64,000 bases of DNA from Streptomyces sp. ISL-94 (GTDB lineage: Bacteria; Actinomycetota; Actinomycetes; Streptomycetales; Streptomycetaceae). Positions 25,807 to 33,858 of this stretch are shown here, piece by piece. Made by a program: the position numbers and the translations under genes. Under the pieces are notes generated by a model. That model made no database searches. It was given only the letters and a program-made list of their open reading frames with translations, and was not told the DNA's origin. The stretch covers positions 46,794-110,793 of the forward strand of contig NZ_JAGGOZ010000039.1 in NCBI RefSeq assembly GCF_018614075.1, given 5' to 3'. Each line of letters begins with the position of its first letter. The first letter of the stretch is position 1.

Positions 25807-25950
25807 GGGAAGTGCACCTTCTGTTCGATGTTCTGCCCCGATGCGGGGCTCACATCCAGCGAAACGGTCCAGCTTCCCCGGCGACACGGGTTGGTCCGCG
25901 ATCAGACCTGTTCAGCTCAATCGCCGTAACCCCGGTACCACCCAATGCCG

Positions 25951-26403
25951 TTACGAAGAGCCGCTCTTCGCTTCCGGGAGGCCGGGGATCTCGAAGTCCG
26001 GAATCTCGAAGTCCGGGATCTCGGGGATCTCCGGCACCAGTTCCACCGGCGCGGCCGGATCGGGCAGCGTGGGCGGTACGAGCGGCGGCAGCTTCGGGAT
26101 CTCCACACCGGGGATCTCCGGGAGGTCCACCCCGGGGATCTCCGGCAGCTTGATCTCGGGGAGCTTGATCTCCGGGATGTTGATGGGCGGCAGGCTGATG
26201 CCCGGCGGAAGCAGCGCCTTGATCTGGTCGAGGATGCTCTTGATGAGGTCGTCGACTGGGCCGGCGGCCGCGGCCGCCTTGGCGGGCGCCGCACGGGATC
26301 CGTCGTCGAGGGCGCTCGCGGGGGCCGCCGCGCCGGTCAGTATGGCGACGGCGAGCGCCGAGGGGACAAGGAGGCGGGCGCGAGACGGCTTCGTGCGGTG
26401 CAT
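25951..26403 (-). CDS. Secreted protein with Pro-Glu-Ile repeats
   Basis: 150 residues from ATG 26403. Signal peptide ~1-33 (LLVPSALAVAILTGAAAPASA), an Ala-rich linker, a helical segment (VDDLIKSILDQIKALLPPGI) and then ~80 residues of pentad-like repeats: LPPINIPEIKLPEIKLPEI, PGVDLPEIPGVEIPKLP, EIPDFEIPDFEIPGLPE. The regular hydrophobic-Pro-Glu-Ile spacing suggests an extended or beta-solenoid-like acidic surface protein. Downstream of the reverse-strand chaplin's start and divergent from the second rodlin. Not recognised. Confidence 0.7.
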   Translation of the reverse strand: MHRTKPSRARLLVPSALAVAILTGAAAPASALDDGSRAAPAKAAAAAGPVDDLIKSILDQIKALLPPGISLPPINIPEIKLPEIKLPEIPGVDLPEIPGVEIPKLPPLVPPTLPDPAAPVELVPEIPEIPDFEIPDFEIPGLPEAKSGSS

Positions 26404-26671
26404 GGGGGTTCCTTTGCGTGGGGACACACAGCGGACCCGAGCGGTCCGCTCCTTACTCACCGTGCGAACACCTTTGACGGAGCGCAACACGATCTTGAGC
26501 CCTGGCGGGCTGCGTACGGCCCTTCGCGCAGGTTTCCGGAGGCCGCTCACCCGGCCGTGGAAATCCTCGTGCCCCACAGGCCGTTTGAGTGAAGCAGCGG
26601 AACCAACCCTCCGATCCGGCAGTTGACCAGGGCGCTCCATTGGCGGGCACTCGTGCGACAAAAGGATCAAG

Positions 26672-27082
26672 ATGTTCAAGAAGTTCATGACCGCCGCCGC
26701 AGTCTCCGCCGTTGCGGTCGGTGCGGGCGCTACTGCTGCGGCTCCGGCCATGGCCATCGGGAACGACAACGGCGTCACCACCGTCAACGGCAACGGTTCC
26801 CAGCAGATCTACGGCAACCAGAAGACCAACGGCGACATGAGCCCGCAGCTCAGCCTGGTCCAGGGCACGCTGAACAAGCCCTGCATCGGCCTGCCCGCCA
26901 AGGCCAACGTGCAGTCCGTGGTCGGCCTGCTCAACATCGGCGTCCAGGACATCCCGATCGCGTCCAACCCGCAGAACCAGCAGTGCACCGAGAACTCCAC
27001 CCAGGCCAAGGGTGACGAGACGCTCTCGCACATCCTCAGCAACATCCCGATCCTCTCGGGCAACCTGTCGGCCGGCAGCTGA
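26672..27082 (+). CDS. Rodlin (RdlA/RdlB family), second copy
   Basis: 136 residues, same length and layout as the rodlin at 22797: signal peptide 1-28, IGNDNGVTTVNGNGSQQIYG, PCIGLPAKANVQSVVGLLN, NPQNQQCTENSTQAKGDE. It differs mainly in the signal peptide and in the 50-65 and 100-110 regions. Two rodlins are normal for rodlet-forming streptomycetes, where both are needed for the ordered layer. A hairpin terminator follows. Confidence 0.93.
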   Translation: MFKKFMTAAAVSAVAVGAGATAAAPAMAIGNDNGVTTVNGNGSQQIYGNQKTNGDMSPQLSLVQGTLNKPCIGLPAKANVQSVVGLLNIGVQDIPIASNPQNQQCTENSTQAKGDETLSHILSNIPILSGNLSAGS

Positions 27083-27113
27083 CGTTCCGCCCCCGCGGGG
27101 AGCGAGGTGACGA

Positions 27114-27144
27114 GGGCCCCGGCAGCATCCAGCTGCCGGGGCCC
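27114..27144. terminator. Bidirectional hairpin terminator
   Basis: 13-bp perfect stem (GGGCCCCGGCAGC and complement) with a 5-base loop between the rodlin and the convergent VKOR gene. Confidence 0.8.
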
Positions 27145-27174
27145 CCGCACGCGCCGCGCCGTCGGTCAGTGCCG

Positions 27175-27825
27175 TCAGCCGGTCCAGAAGTCCCACCACC
27201 GGGTCAGGACCAGCATGCCGATCACCCCGATGTGCAGGGCGGGCGGGGCCCAGCCGAACTCGGTGAAGAAGCCCCGTACCGGACCGGGGGCGGGCAGGAC
27301 GCCCGTACGGACGTTGTGCGCGGTGACCGCCCAGAACATCAGCAGGGTGGCCACCCAGGCCAGGCAGCACCACAGGCAGAGCGCGTTGATCCCGTAGAGC
27401 GACTGGACCATCAGCCAGCTGCAGAATCCGACGCCGAAGACGGTGCCGGCGTTCAGTCCCAGCCAGAACCAGCCGCGGTAGCGGGCTCCGGCCAGCAGGC
27501 CCGCGCCGACGCACACCACGACGGCGTACGCGACCAGCCCCAGCAGGGGGTTGGGGAAGCCGAAGGCCGCCGCCTGCTCGCTCTGCATCACGCTGCCGCA
27601 GGAGACGACCGGGTTGAGACTGCAGGCGGGCTTGAAGTCCGGGTCCTCCAGCAGGAGGAACTTGTCCAGGGTGATCACCCAGGAGGCCAGCACCCCGGCC
27701 GCCCCGGTGAGGGCCAGGAGCCAGGCCAACCCCCGCGGCGCCGCTTCCTGTTCGCCCTCGTGTCGACTGCGGGGCCGCTCCTGTTGGCGGGGAACGCCCA
27801 CTGTATTCGTTGCCATGCGGCCCAT
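27175..27825 (-). CDS. Vitamin K epoxide reductase (VKOR) family membrane protein
   Basis: 216 residues with about five hydrophobic helices. VKOR signatures: the loop Cys pair in ACSLNPVVSC, and the active-site CxxC in ALCLWCCLAW on the last helix of the four-helix bundle. It reoxidises a DsbA-like thioredoxin using menaquinone, supplying disulfides to exported proteins; chaplins and rodlins next door carry Cys pairs, so the location is suggestive. Start is uncertain between ATG 27825 (GGGAG upstream) and ATG 27816. The N-terminal ~30 residues are charged and cytoplasmic. Confidence 0.88.
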   Translation of the reverse strand: MGRMATNTVGVPRQQERPRSRHEGEQEAAPRGLAWLLALTGAAGVLASWVITLDKFLLLEDPDFKPACSLNPVVSCGSVMQSEQAAAFGFPNPLLGLVAYAVVVCVGAGLLAGARYRGWFWLGLNAGTVFGVGFCSWLMVQSLYGINALCLWCCLAWVATLLMFWAVTAHNVRTGVLPAPGPVRGFFTEFGWAPPALHIGVIGMLVLTRWWDFWTG

Positions 27826-28008
27826 AGTCCCGCGCTCCCCCACAGAGCGGGCCCAACCATGCCCATCCATATGCAAGTTGACCTGAAGGGGTGGCGGGAA
27901 CCCCTGACACTTCCCGGACGTTTTACCGAACCCCGGACGTGATGTCAGAGCCAGGGGCTACGTTGAGCTTCCGCGAAGTGACAAGCTGCGACGGCCTGGA
28001 GACCCACC

Positions 28009-28779
28009 TTGAGCGATCCGTACGAGACAACCGAGGCGCACCTCGACCGACTCCTCGGCTGCGCCCTGAACTCCTTCGACCTGCCGGACCGGTTGGTCGA
28101 GCGCCTCGGCACGGCGCTCGCCCACAGCTCTTCGCTCTACACCGCCCACCAGAGCCCGGCGCTCGGGGTCTGGCGGGAGACCCGCCGGCACACCTACCTG
28201 CTGGCCGACGGCGGTTCGGTGTCGCTGTGGGAGCTGGCGTACCGGCAGGAGGGCGACCGGACGGTCCGCCACGAGATCTTCGCGAGCAAGGCGGAAGTCT
28301 GCATGGCCGTGTCCCGGCTGTTCGGGGAGGTCCCGGCCGAGGCCGCCCTGGACCCGGCGCTGCTGCCCGGTGACGGCGAGGAGGACCACGACGTGTCGGC
28401 ATTGAGCGCGTTCTTCGCGGCCTCGGCGTCGGTGCGGCGCCACCGGGAGTACGCGGTGGGGCAGTCCGCCGACCACGCCCGGCGGCTGCTGCGGCGCGCG
28501 GAGAACGCGGACCGGCCCGGCGAGCCGGTGGCGGCGCTGCTGCGGTCGGCGTACGGCCACCAGATCACGCAGGCGTTCGGCCCGCGGCAGTGCCTGTCGG
28601 ACGGGCGGGACGCCGGTTTCAGTCTGTACGAGCACGCCTTCGTCCTGCTGGACGGGAGCGAGGTCAGCCTGTGGGAGGTCGAGCACACGGCGACGCCGGA
28701 CGGGCGGCACATGTGCGAGGTCTACGAGAGCGAGGAGGCCGCGCGCGAAGCCATGGAGGCCCGCGCGCGGGTCCGGTGA
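28009..28779 (+). CDS. DUF6227-like conserved protein, TTG start
   Basis: 256 residues. The start TTG 28009 is supported by GGAG seven bases upstream and by the lack of a better in-frame start. Two similar halves: LADGGSVSLWELAYRQEGD (~65) and LLDGSEVSLWEVEHTATPD (~215), suggesting an internal duplication of a small beta domain joined by a helical region. No signal peptide or catalytic motif. Family name DUF6227 is from memory; streptomycete-restricted as far as I recall. Divergent from VKOR. Confidence 0.75.
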   Translation: MSDPYETTEAHLDRLLGCALNSFDLPDRLVERLGTALAHSSSLYTAHQSPALGVWRETRRHTYLLADGGSVSLWELAYRQEGDRTVRHEIFASKAEVCMAVSRLFGEVPAEAALDPALLPGDGEEDHDVSALSAFFAASASVRRHREYAVGQSADHARRLLRRAENADRPGEPVAALLRSAYGHQITQAFGPRQCLSDGRDAGFSLYEHAFVLLDGSEVSLWEVEHTATPDGRHMCEVYESEEAAREAMEARARVR

Positions 28780-28846
28780 CGCCGCCGGTCAGGTGACGCC
28801 GCCGGTGCGGTGAGGCTCCCCGTGCGGTGAGGCTGCCGGCCCGCGG

Positions 28847-29284
28847 TCAGACAGCGGTGGCGCCCGTCGTCCTCGGCATGGCGGAGACCGGGAGGTCCAG
28901 GCGCAGGTCCCGAGTGGTGCGGACCGCGCCGGCGCGCAGGTCCGAGGGGGTCGGCATGGCGCTGCCGGGAAGCTGGACCGCGGCCGCGCCGTGGGCCAGG
29001 GCCGAGGCGAGGGCGTCGGGGCCGGTGCCTCCCGCTATCAGGAAGCCGGCCAGGGCGGCGTCGCCCGCGCCGACGTTGCTGCGGACCCGGTCCGGGGAGA
29101 CGGGTGCCGTGCCGTAGTAGGTGCCCTCCGCGGAGGCGAGGAGCTGACCGTCCCCGCCGAGGGAGGCCAGCGCGGCGCCCGCGCCCAGGGAGCGCAGCTC
29201 TTCGGCCGCCTTGACGGCGTCGCCGAAGGTGGCCGGCGGCCGGCCGACCGCTTCGGCGAGCTCCTGTGCGTTCGGCTTGATGAC
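28847..29284 (-). pseudogene. Truncated 1-phosphofructokinase (PfkB family), C-terminal half
   Basis: 145 residues of a FruK-like kinase beginning at VIKPNAQELAEAVG, through LASLGGDGQLL to NVGAGDAALAGFL, which holds the catalytic GAGD Asp. The N-terminal ~160 residues (substrate-binding lid and nucleotide strands) are absent: upstream comes a short hydrophobic run-on and then the terminator of the MFS gene. It has no plausible start with an RBS. In streptomycetes fruK normally sits between fruR and fruA; neither is here. It is therefore read as a remnant left by a deletion. Confidence 0.8.
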
Positions 29285-29317
29285 GTACGCGAGAAATAGG
29301 GCCAAAACAAAGGGAAC

Positions 29318-29351
29318 CGGACATGCCCGCCCACAGGAGCGGGCATGTCCG
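29318..29351 (-). terminator. Hairpin terminator of the MFS gene
   Basis: 13-bp perfect stem (CGGACATGCCCGC and complement) with an 8-base loop, 19 bases after the MFS stop, between it and the fruK remnant. Confidence 0.75.
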
Positions 29352-29370
29352 TGCCGTGGACCGACGGACC

Positions 29371-30948
29371 TCAGGCCACCGGGACCTTTTCGGCGGCAGG
29401 GCCGGCGTGCTCGGTGCCGCCCTCGCGCTGCTCGACCGGGATGGACTTGCGCGGCAGCATGAACATCACCGCGAAGATCACGACCAGGACGGCCACGACC
29501 CACCACAGTGCGCCGCGGAAGGCGTCGACGTACGGCGGACCGAGGACCATGTCGTCGTCGATCAGGCCGAAGAAGACGACGGAGGTCAGACCGAGGCCGA
29601 GCGCGTTGCCCATCTGCCCCGTGGTGTTGATCAGGCCGGAGGCCGATCCGGCGTGCTCGCGCGGCACCTGGGACAGCACGGTGTCGGTGAGCGGGGCGAC
29701 GATCAGGCCCATGCCGATGCCCATGACGATCAGCGGGGCCGCCATCTGCCAGGAGGCGATCTCCATACCGTAGTGGTCGGACTCCCAGATGTAGAGGAGC
29801 AGGCCCGCGGCCATGGTCAGCGCACCCGCCTGGAGCACCTTGCGGCCGAAGCGCGGGACGAGCTTCTGGACGGACAGGCCCGCCGCGGCCGAGACGGCCA
29901 GGGAGAAGGGGATGCCGGTGGTGCCGGCGCGCAGGGCGCTCCAGCCGAGGCCCATCTGCATGTACAGCGTCCAGACCAGGAAGAAGATGCCGGTCGCGAT
30001 GCCGAAGGTCAGCTGGACGGCGATACCGCCGGCGAAGCTCTTGACCTTGAAGAGGGAGAGCTCGACGAGCGGGGAGCCGTCCTTCTTGATCTTGTACTTC
30101 TCGTACGCGATGAAGCCGGCGAAGACGAACGGCACAGCCCCCATGGACAGGAAGCCCCACAGCGGCCAGTCGTTCTCCCGGCCGTGGGTGAGCGGGAAGA
30201 TCAGCATGACCAGGCCGACGGTGGCGAGCACGACGCCGACCAGGTCGAGGCGCAGGGCTTGGGGGGCCTTGGACTCGGTGATGAACTTGCGGCCCAGGAG
30301 CACGCCGGCGATGCCGACGGGCAGGTTGATCAGGAAGATCGGGCGCCATTCGAGGCCGAAGAGGTCCCATTCGGTGAGCAGCGCGCCGAGCATCGGGCCC
30401 GAGACGGCGCCGAGGCCCACGATCGCGCCGAACATGCCGAAGACCTTGCCGCGCTCGTGCGGCGGGAAGGTGACGTGGATGATCGCCAGCACCTGCGGGA
30501 CCATCATGGCCGCCATGGCGCCCTGGAGGATGCGGGAGGCGACGAGCATGGAGGGGTTGGCCGCGATGCCGCAGAGCAGCGAGGCGGCGGTGAAGCCCGC
30601 GATGCCGATGAGGAAGAGGCGCTTGCGGCCGAAGATGTCACCGAGACGGCCGCCGGTGATGAGGCCCGCGGCGAAGGCGAGGGCGTAGCCGGCGGTGATC
30701 CACTGGATGGCGCTGGTGGAGGCACCGAAGTTCTGGCGCATGCTGGGTATCGCTATGTTGACGATCGTGACGTCGACCAGGTCCATGAAGGCCGCGGTCA
30801 TCACGATGGCGAGCGCCAGCCAGCGGCGCCGGTCGGCCGGCGTCGCCGCCGGCGCTTGCGGGCTCGGTGTGTCTGCGTCTGTCCGCTCTTCTTCTCGTAC
30901 GGGCCCGTTCTCTCTTTCGGGCGATTTCTTGGACGTCTCGGTGGTCAT
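29371..30948 (-). CDS. MFS drug/H+ antiporter, 14-TM (EmrB/QacA type)
   Basis: 525 residues from ATG 30948; ~40 charged residues precede TM1. Antiporter motif C-like and motif A (GGRLGDIFGRKRLFL) are present, plus motif D1-like FMDLVDVTIVNIAIPSM in TM1, as in the DHA2 family. Expected to export toxic organic compounds. Divergent from the WYL regulator 62 bases away, with a dyad operator candidate in between, so repression or activation by that regulator is likely. C-terminal tail acidic. Confidence 0.9.
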   Translation of the reverse strand: MTTETSKKSPERENGPVREEERTDADTPSPQAPAATPADRRRWLALAIVMTAAFMDLVDVTIVNIAIPSMRQNFGASTSAIQWITAGYALAFAAGLITGGRLGDIFGRKRLFLIGIAGFTAASLLCGIAANPSMLVASRILQGAMAAMMVPQVLAIIHVTFPPHERGKVFGMFGAIVGLGAVSGPMLGALLTEWDLFGLEWRPIFLINLPVGIAGVLLGRKFITESKAPQALRLDLVGVVLATVGLVMLIFPLTHGRENDWPLWGFLSMGAVPFVFAGFIAYEKYKIKKDGSPLVELSLFKVKSFAGGIAVQLTFGIATGIFFLVWTLYMQMGLGWSALRAGTTGIPFSLAVSAAAGLSVQKLVPRFGRKVLQAGALTMAAGLLLYIWESDHYGMEIASWQMAAPLIVMGIGMGLIVAPLTDTVLSQVPREHAGSASGLINTTGQMGNALGLGLTSVVFFGLIDDDMVLGPPYVDAFRGALWWVVAVLVVIFAVMFMLPRKSIPVEQREGGTEHAGPAAEKVPVA

Positions 30949-30966
30949 GGAGAGAAACCTAGACGG

Positions 30967-30993
30967 GAAGTAGGTCAACAGGTGTCCTACTTC
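30967..30993. promoter_or_regulatory. Dyad operator candidate between MFS and WYL genes
   Basis: Inverted repeat GAAGTAGG (30967-30974) and CCTACTTC (30986-30993), 11-base spacer, centred in the 62-base divergent gap. Position fits a site for the WYL regulator controlling both genes. Confidence 0.6.
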
Positions 30994-31010
30994 GCTGGCA
31001 ACCTGGTGGC

Positions 31011-31949
31011 ATGACCGACACTCCGGCACGGCTCCTCTCGCTGCTGTCCCTGCTCCAGACCCCGCGCGAATGGCCCGGCAGCGAGCTGGCGGAGCGGCTG
31101 CGGGTGAGCTCGCGGACCATCCGGCGGGACATCGAACGGCTGCGGGACCTCGGGTATCCGGTGGAGTCCACGCTGGGCTCGGAGGGCGGATACCGGCTGG
31201 TGGCGGGCGCGGCGATGCCGCCTCTGCTGCTGGACGACGAGGAGGCGGTGGCGATCGCGGTGGGGCTGCGGGCGGGTGCCGGGCATGCGATCGAGGGGGT
31301 CGAGGAGGCCTCCGTACGGGCCCTGGCCAAGCTGGAGCAGGTCCTTCCGTCGCGGCTGCGGCACCGGGTGAGCGCGCTGCAGTCGGCCACGAGTGCGCTG
31401 ACGCGGGGCGACGGGGCGACCGTGGATCCGCACACGCTGACGACGATGGCGTCGGCGGTGGCGGGGCCGGAGCGGCTGCGGTTCGCGTACCGGGCGCGGG
31501 ACGGGGTGCGGTCGCGGCGGCTGGTGGAGCCGTACCGGCTGGTGAGCACGGGGAGCCGGTGGTACCTGGTGGCCTTCGACCTGGAGCGGGAGGACTGGCG
31601 GACCTTCCGGGTGGACCGGGTGGCCGAGGCGTTCGCCACGGGGGCGCGGTTCGCTCCGCGGGAGCTGCCGATGGATCCGGTCGCGTTCGTACGGAGGGGG
31701 CTGCGGGGCGGGGAGACGTACGCGGTGGAGGTGAGCTTCGCGGCGGAGCCGGGGGCGCTGCCGGAGTGGCTGCGGTCCATGGCGCTGCCGGGCGGGGACG
31801 CGCGGACCCTGGTCCGCTTCGACAGCGGAGACGCCCCGGAGTGGCTGGCGGCCCGCCTTGCCCTGTCGGGCCTGCCGTTCACGGTCCACGCCCCACCCGC
31901 CCTCGCCGCGGCCGCCCGCGAACTCGGCGCCCGCCTGACCGCGGCCTGA
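31011..31949 (+). CDS. WYL-domain transcriptional regulator (YafY/DeoR-like HTH)
   Basis: 312 residues. N-terminal winged HTH (ELAERLRVSSRTIRRDIERL ~20-60), wing GYPVESTLGSEGGYRL, then a WYL domain ~135-215 (RLVEPYRLVSTGSRWYLVAFD) with its conserved Arg/Tyr ligand-binding patch, and a C-terminal WCX region. WYL regulators sense nucleic acids or small ligands. The divergent MFS pump is the obvious target. A perfect 24-bp palindromic terminator follows. Confidence 0.9.
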   Translation: MTDTPARLLSLLSLLQTPREWPGSELAERLRVSSRTIRRDIERLRDLGYPVESTLGSEGGYRLVAGAAMPPLLLDDEEAVAIAVGLRAGAGHAIEGVEEASVRALAKLEQVLPSRLRHRVSALQSATSALTRGDGATVDPHTLTTMASAVAGPERLRFAYRARDGVRSRRLVEPYRLVSTGSRWYLVAFDLEREDWRTFRVDRVAEAFATGARFAPRELPMDPVAFVRRGLRGGETYAVEVSFAAEPGALPEWLRSMALPGGDARTLVRFDSGDAPEWLAARLALSGLPFTVHAPPALAAAARELGARLTAA

Positions 31950-31961
31950 CCCGGCCTCTGG

Positions 31962-31985
31962 GGCCCCCGCCCCGGGGCGGGGGCC
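31962..31985 (+). terminator. Palindromic terminator of the WYL gene
   Basis: 24-bp perfect palindrome GGCCCCCGCCCC/GGGGCGGGGGCC, 12 bases after the stop. Confidence 0.65.
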
Positions 31986-31995
31986 GGGCAGGGGG

Positions 31996-32033
31996 GAGCC
32001 CCGGCGCCTGGGGGGGGGTAGGCACCGGGGCTC
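31996..32033 (-). terminator. Hairpin terminator of the sigma factor gene
   Basis: 9-bp perfect stem GAGCCCCGG/CCGGGGCTC with a 20-base G-rich loop, about 20 bases after the hrdD stop. Confidence 0.55.
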
Positions 32034-32051
32034 GTCTGGGGGGCGGCCGCG

Positions 32052-33029
32052 CTAGGCCACGGCGTCGAAGCCCGTGTCCCGCGCCATCCGCTTCAGCTCC
32101 AGCAGCGCGTGCTTCTCGATCTGGCGGATCCGCTCCCGGGTCAGACCGTGCTGCTTGCCGACCTCCGTCAAGGTCCGCTCACGGCCGTCCTCGATGCCGT
32201 ACCGCATCTTGATGATCGACGCGGTGCGCTGGTCGAGCTTCCCGAGCAGGTCCTCGAGCTCCTCGCTGCGCAGGAGGGAGAGGACGGACTGCTCCGGCGA
32301 GATCGCCGAGGTGTCCTCCAGCAGGTCGCCGAACTGCGTGTCGCCTTCGTCGTCCACCGACATGTTGAGGCTGACCGGGTCGCGCGCCCAGTCCAGTACG
32401 TCACCCACCCGCTTCTCCGTGGTGTCCAGCTCGGCGGCGATCTCCGCGTGCTCCGGGTCGCGGCCGTTCTCGCGGTTGAACTCGCGCTGGATGCGGCGGA
32501 TCCGGCCGAGCTCCTCGACCAGGTGGACGGGGAGGCGGATGGTGCGGGACTGGTCCGCGATGGAGCGGGTGATCGCCTGGCGGATCCACCACGTCGCGTA
32601 CGTGGAGAACTTGAAGCCCTTGGTGTAGTCGAACTTCTCGACCGCGCGGACCAAGCCGGCGTTGCCCTCCTGGATCAGGTCCAGGAGCGGCAGTCCGCTG
32701 CGCGGGTAGCGGCGGGCGACGGCCACCACGAGGCGGAGGTTGGAACGGATGAAGATTTCCTTGGCGCGCTCGCCTTCGGCGGCCAGCGCCTCCAGCTCCT
32801 CGCGCGAGGGGGTCTTCGCGGACGGCTCGGTCACCCCGTCGAGGATCTGCTGGGCGTAGACGCCCGCCTCGATGATCTGGGAGAGCTCCACTTCCTTGGC
32901 CGCGTCGAGCAGCGGGGTGCGCGCGATCTCGTCCAGGTACATGCCGACCAGGTCGCGGTCTGCGATCTCCCCGCCCCCGGCGCGAGCGCTGCTCGCGGAC
33001 TGACGACGGGCGACGGCGCGGGTTGCCAT
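32052..33029 (-). CDS. hrdD: RNA polymerase sigma factor, principal-like group 2 (HrdD type)
   Basis: 325 residues from ATG 33029 (AAGGGAG upstream). Region 1.2 (DLVGMYLDEIARTPLL), region 2 (RSNLRLVVAVARRYPRSGLP, DLIQEGNAGLVRAVEKFDY, FSTYATWWIRQAI), region 3 and region 4.2 HTH (TLTEVGKQHGLTRERIRQIE) are complete; the long region 1.1 of HrdB is missing. The N-terminus MATRAVARRQSA and overall length match what I recall of HrdD, a non-essential homologue of HrdB. It recognises promoters like those of the housekeeping factor. Divergent from an acetyltransferase; the 195-base gap should hold its own, probably ECF-controlled, promoter. Confidence 0.92.
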   Translation of the reverse strand: MATRAVARRQSASSARAGGGEIADRDLVGMYLDEIARTPLLDAAKEVELSQIIEAGVYAQQILDGVTEPSAKTPSREELEALAAEGERAKEIFIRSNLRLVVAVARRYPRSGLPLLDLIQEGNAGLVRAVEKFDYTKGFKFSTYATWWIRQAITRSIADQSRTIRLPVHLVEELGRIRRIQREFNRENGRDPEHAEIAAELDTTEKRVGDVLDWARDPVSLNMSVDDEGDTQFGDLLEDTSAISPEQSVLSLLRSEELEDLLGKLDQRTASIIKMRYGIEDGRERTLTEVGKQHGLTRERIRQIEKHALLELKRMARDTGFDAVA

Positions 33030-33224
33030 GCGTGCTCCCTTGCGATGAGTTCGGTCGCGGTGCGGCTGCAGGACGCCACCGGTGGTGCGGTGGGGCGTCC
33101 CCGGACACTCTCCCGAGTGCCCGCATCCGAAGGAAACAACGACTGGAATCGGGACAGAATTCCCACGCCGCTCCCTGTTTTCCGAGATCTTGCAGTATCC
33201 TGCCCCGCCACGAGAGGGGGCACG

Positions 33225-33755
33225 ATGTCGCCAGAGCCCGAAGAGCTGCAGGTCAGGCCCGGGACGGAGGCCGATCTGCCGACCCTCACCGATGTGTACA
33301 ACCACTACGTCCGTGAGACCGCCGTCACGTTCGACACCGCCGTGTTCACTCCGGAACAGCGCCGCCCGTGGCTGCATTCCTACTCGGAGGACGGCCCTCA
33401 CCGCCTTCTGGTTGCCTGGAGCAGCCGGCGAATCGCCGGCTACGCGACAAGCAGTCGATTCCGTCCGAAACCGGCCTATGCGTCGTCCGTGGAGACGAGC
33501 GTCTACCTCGCCCCGCACGCGGTGGGCCGGGGCATCGGGACCGCGCTTTACGGCGCCCTCTTCGCGGCCCTGGCCAAGGAGCCGGTCCACCGGGCCTTCG
33601 CCGGGATAGCCCTCCCGAACGAGGCCTCGATCCGCCTGCACGAACGATTCGGCTTCCGCCGGATCGGGGATTTCACGGAGGCGGGCTGGAAATTCGACCG
33701 GTACTGGGACGTGGGCTGGTACGAGAAGCCCCTGGGCCCCCACCCGTCCGGGTGA
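33225..33755 (+). CDS. GNAT N-acetyltransferase, phosphinothricin-acetyltransferase-like
   Basis: 176 residues from ATG 33225 (GAGAGGGGG upstream). GNAT fold with the acetyl-CoA loop VGRGIGTALYGAL and the C-terminal FGFRRIGDFTEAGWKF typical of the PAT/Bar and methionine sulfoximine acetyltransferase group; VYNHYVRETAVTFDT is the usual N-terminal signature. Many streptomycetes have such genes outside any toxin cluster; the true substrate could be an amino-acid analogue. Confidence 0.88.
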   Translation: MSPEPEELQVRPGTEADLPTLTDVYNHYVRETAVTFDTAVFTPEQRRPWLHSYSEDGPHRLLVAWSSRRIAGYATSSRFRPKPAYASSVETSVYLAPHAVGRGIGTALYGALFAALAKEPVHRAFAGIALPNEASIRLHERFGFRRIGDFTEAGWKFDRYWDVGWYEKPLGPHPSG

Positions 33756-33858
33756 GGCTCGGGCATATTCCTGTGGCACGGGACAACCCCTCCGTAGCGT
33801 CGGAGAGTCGCTTGTGCCGCCCGGTCGGCGACGCCCACACTCAGAGGAGGTGCTGCAC

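Noticed and set aside
27826..28008. CCGGACGT direct repeat and TGACA/TGTCA dyad upstream of the DUF6227-like gene
   Set aside because: Short and imperfect; not distinguishable from chance in GC-rich DNA.
28780..28846. Short direct repeats (GTGACGCCGCCGGT, GTGCGGTGAGGCT)
   Set aside because: Two copies each of local low-complexity GC-rich sequence; no hairpin or known element.
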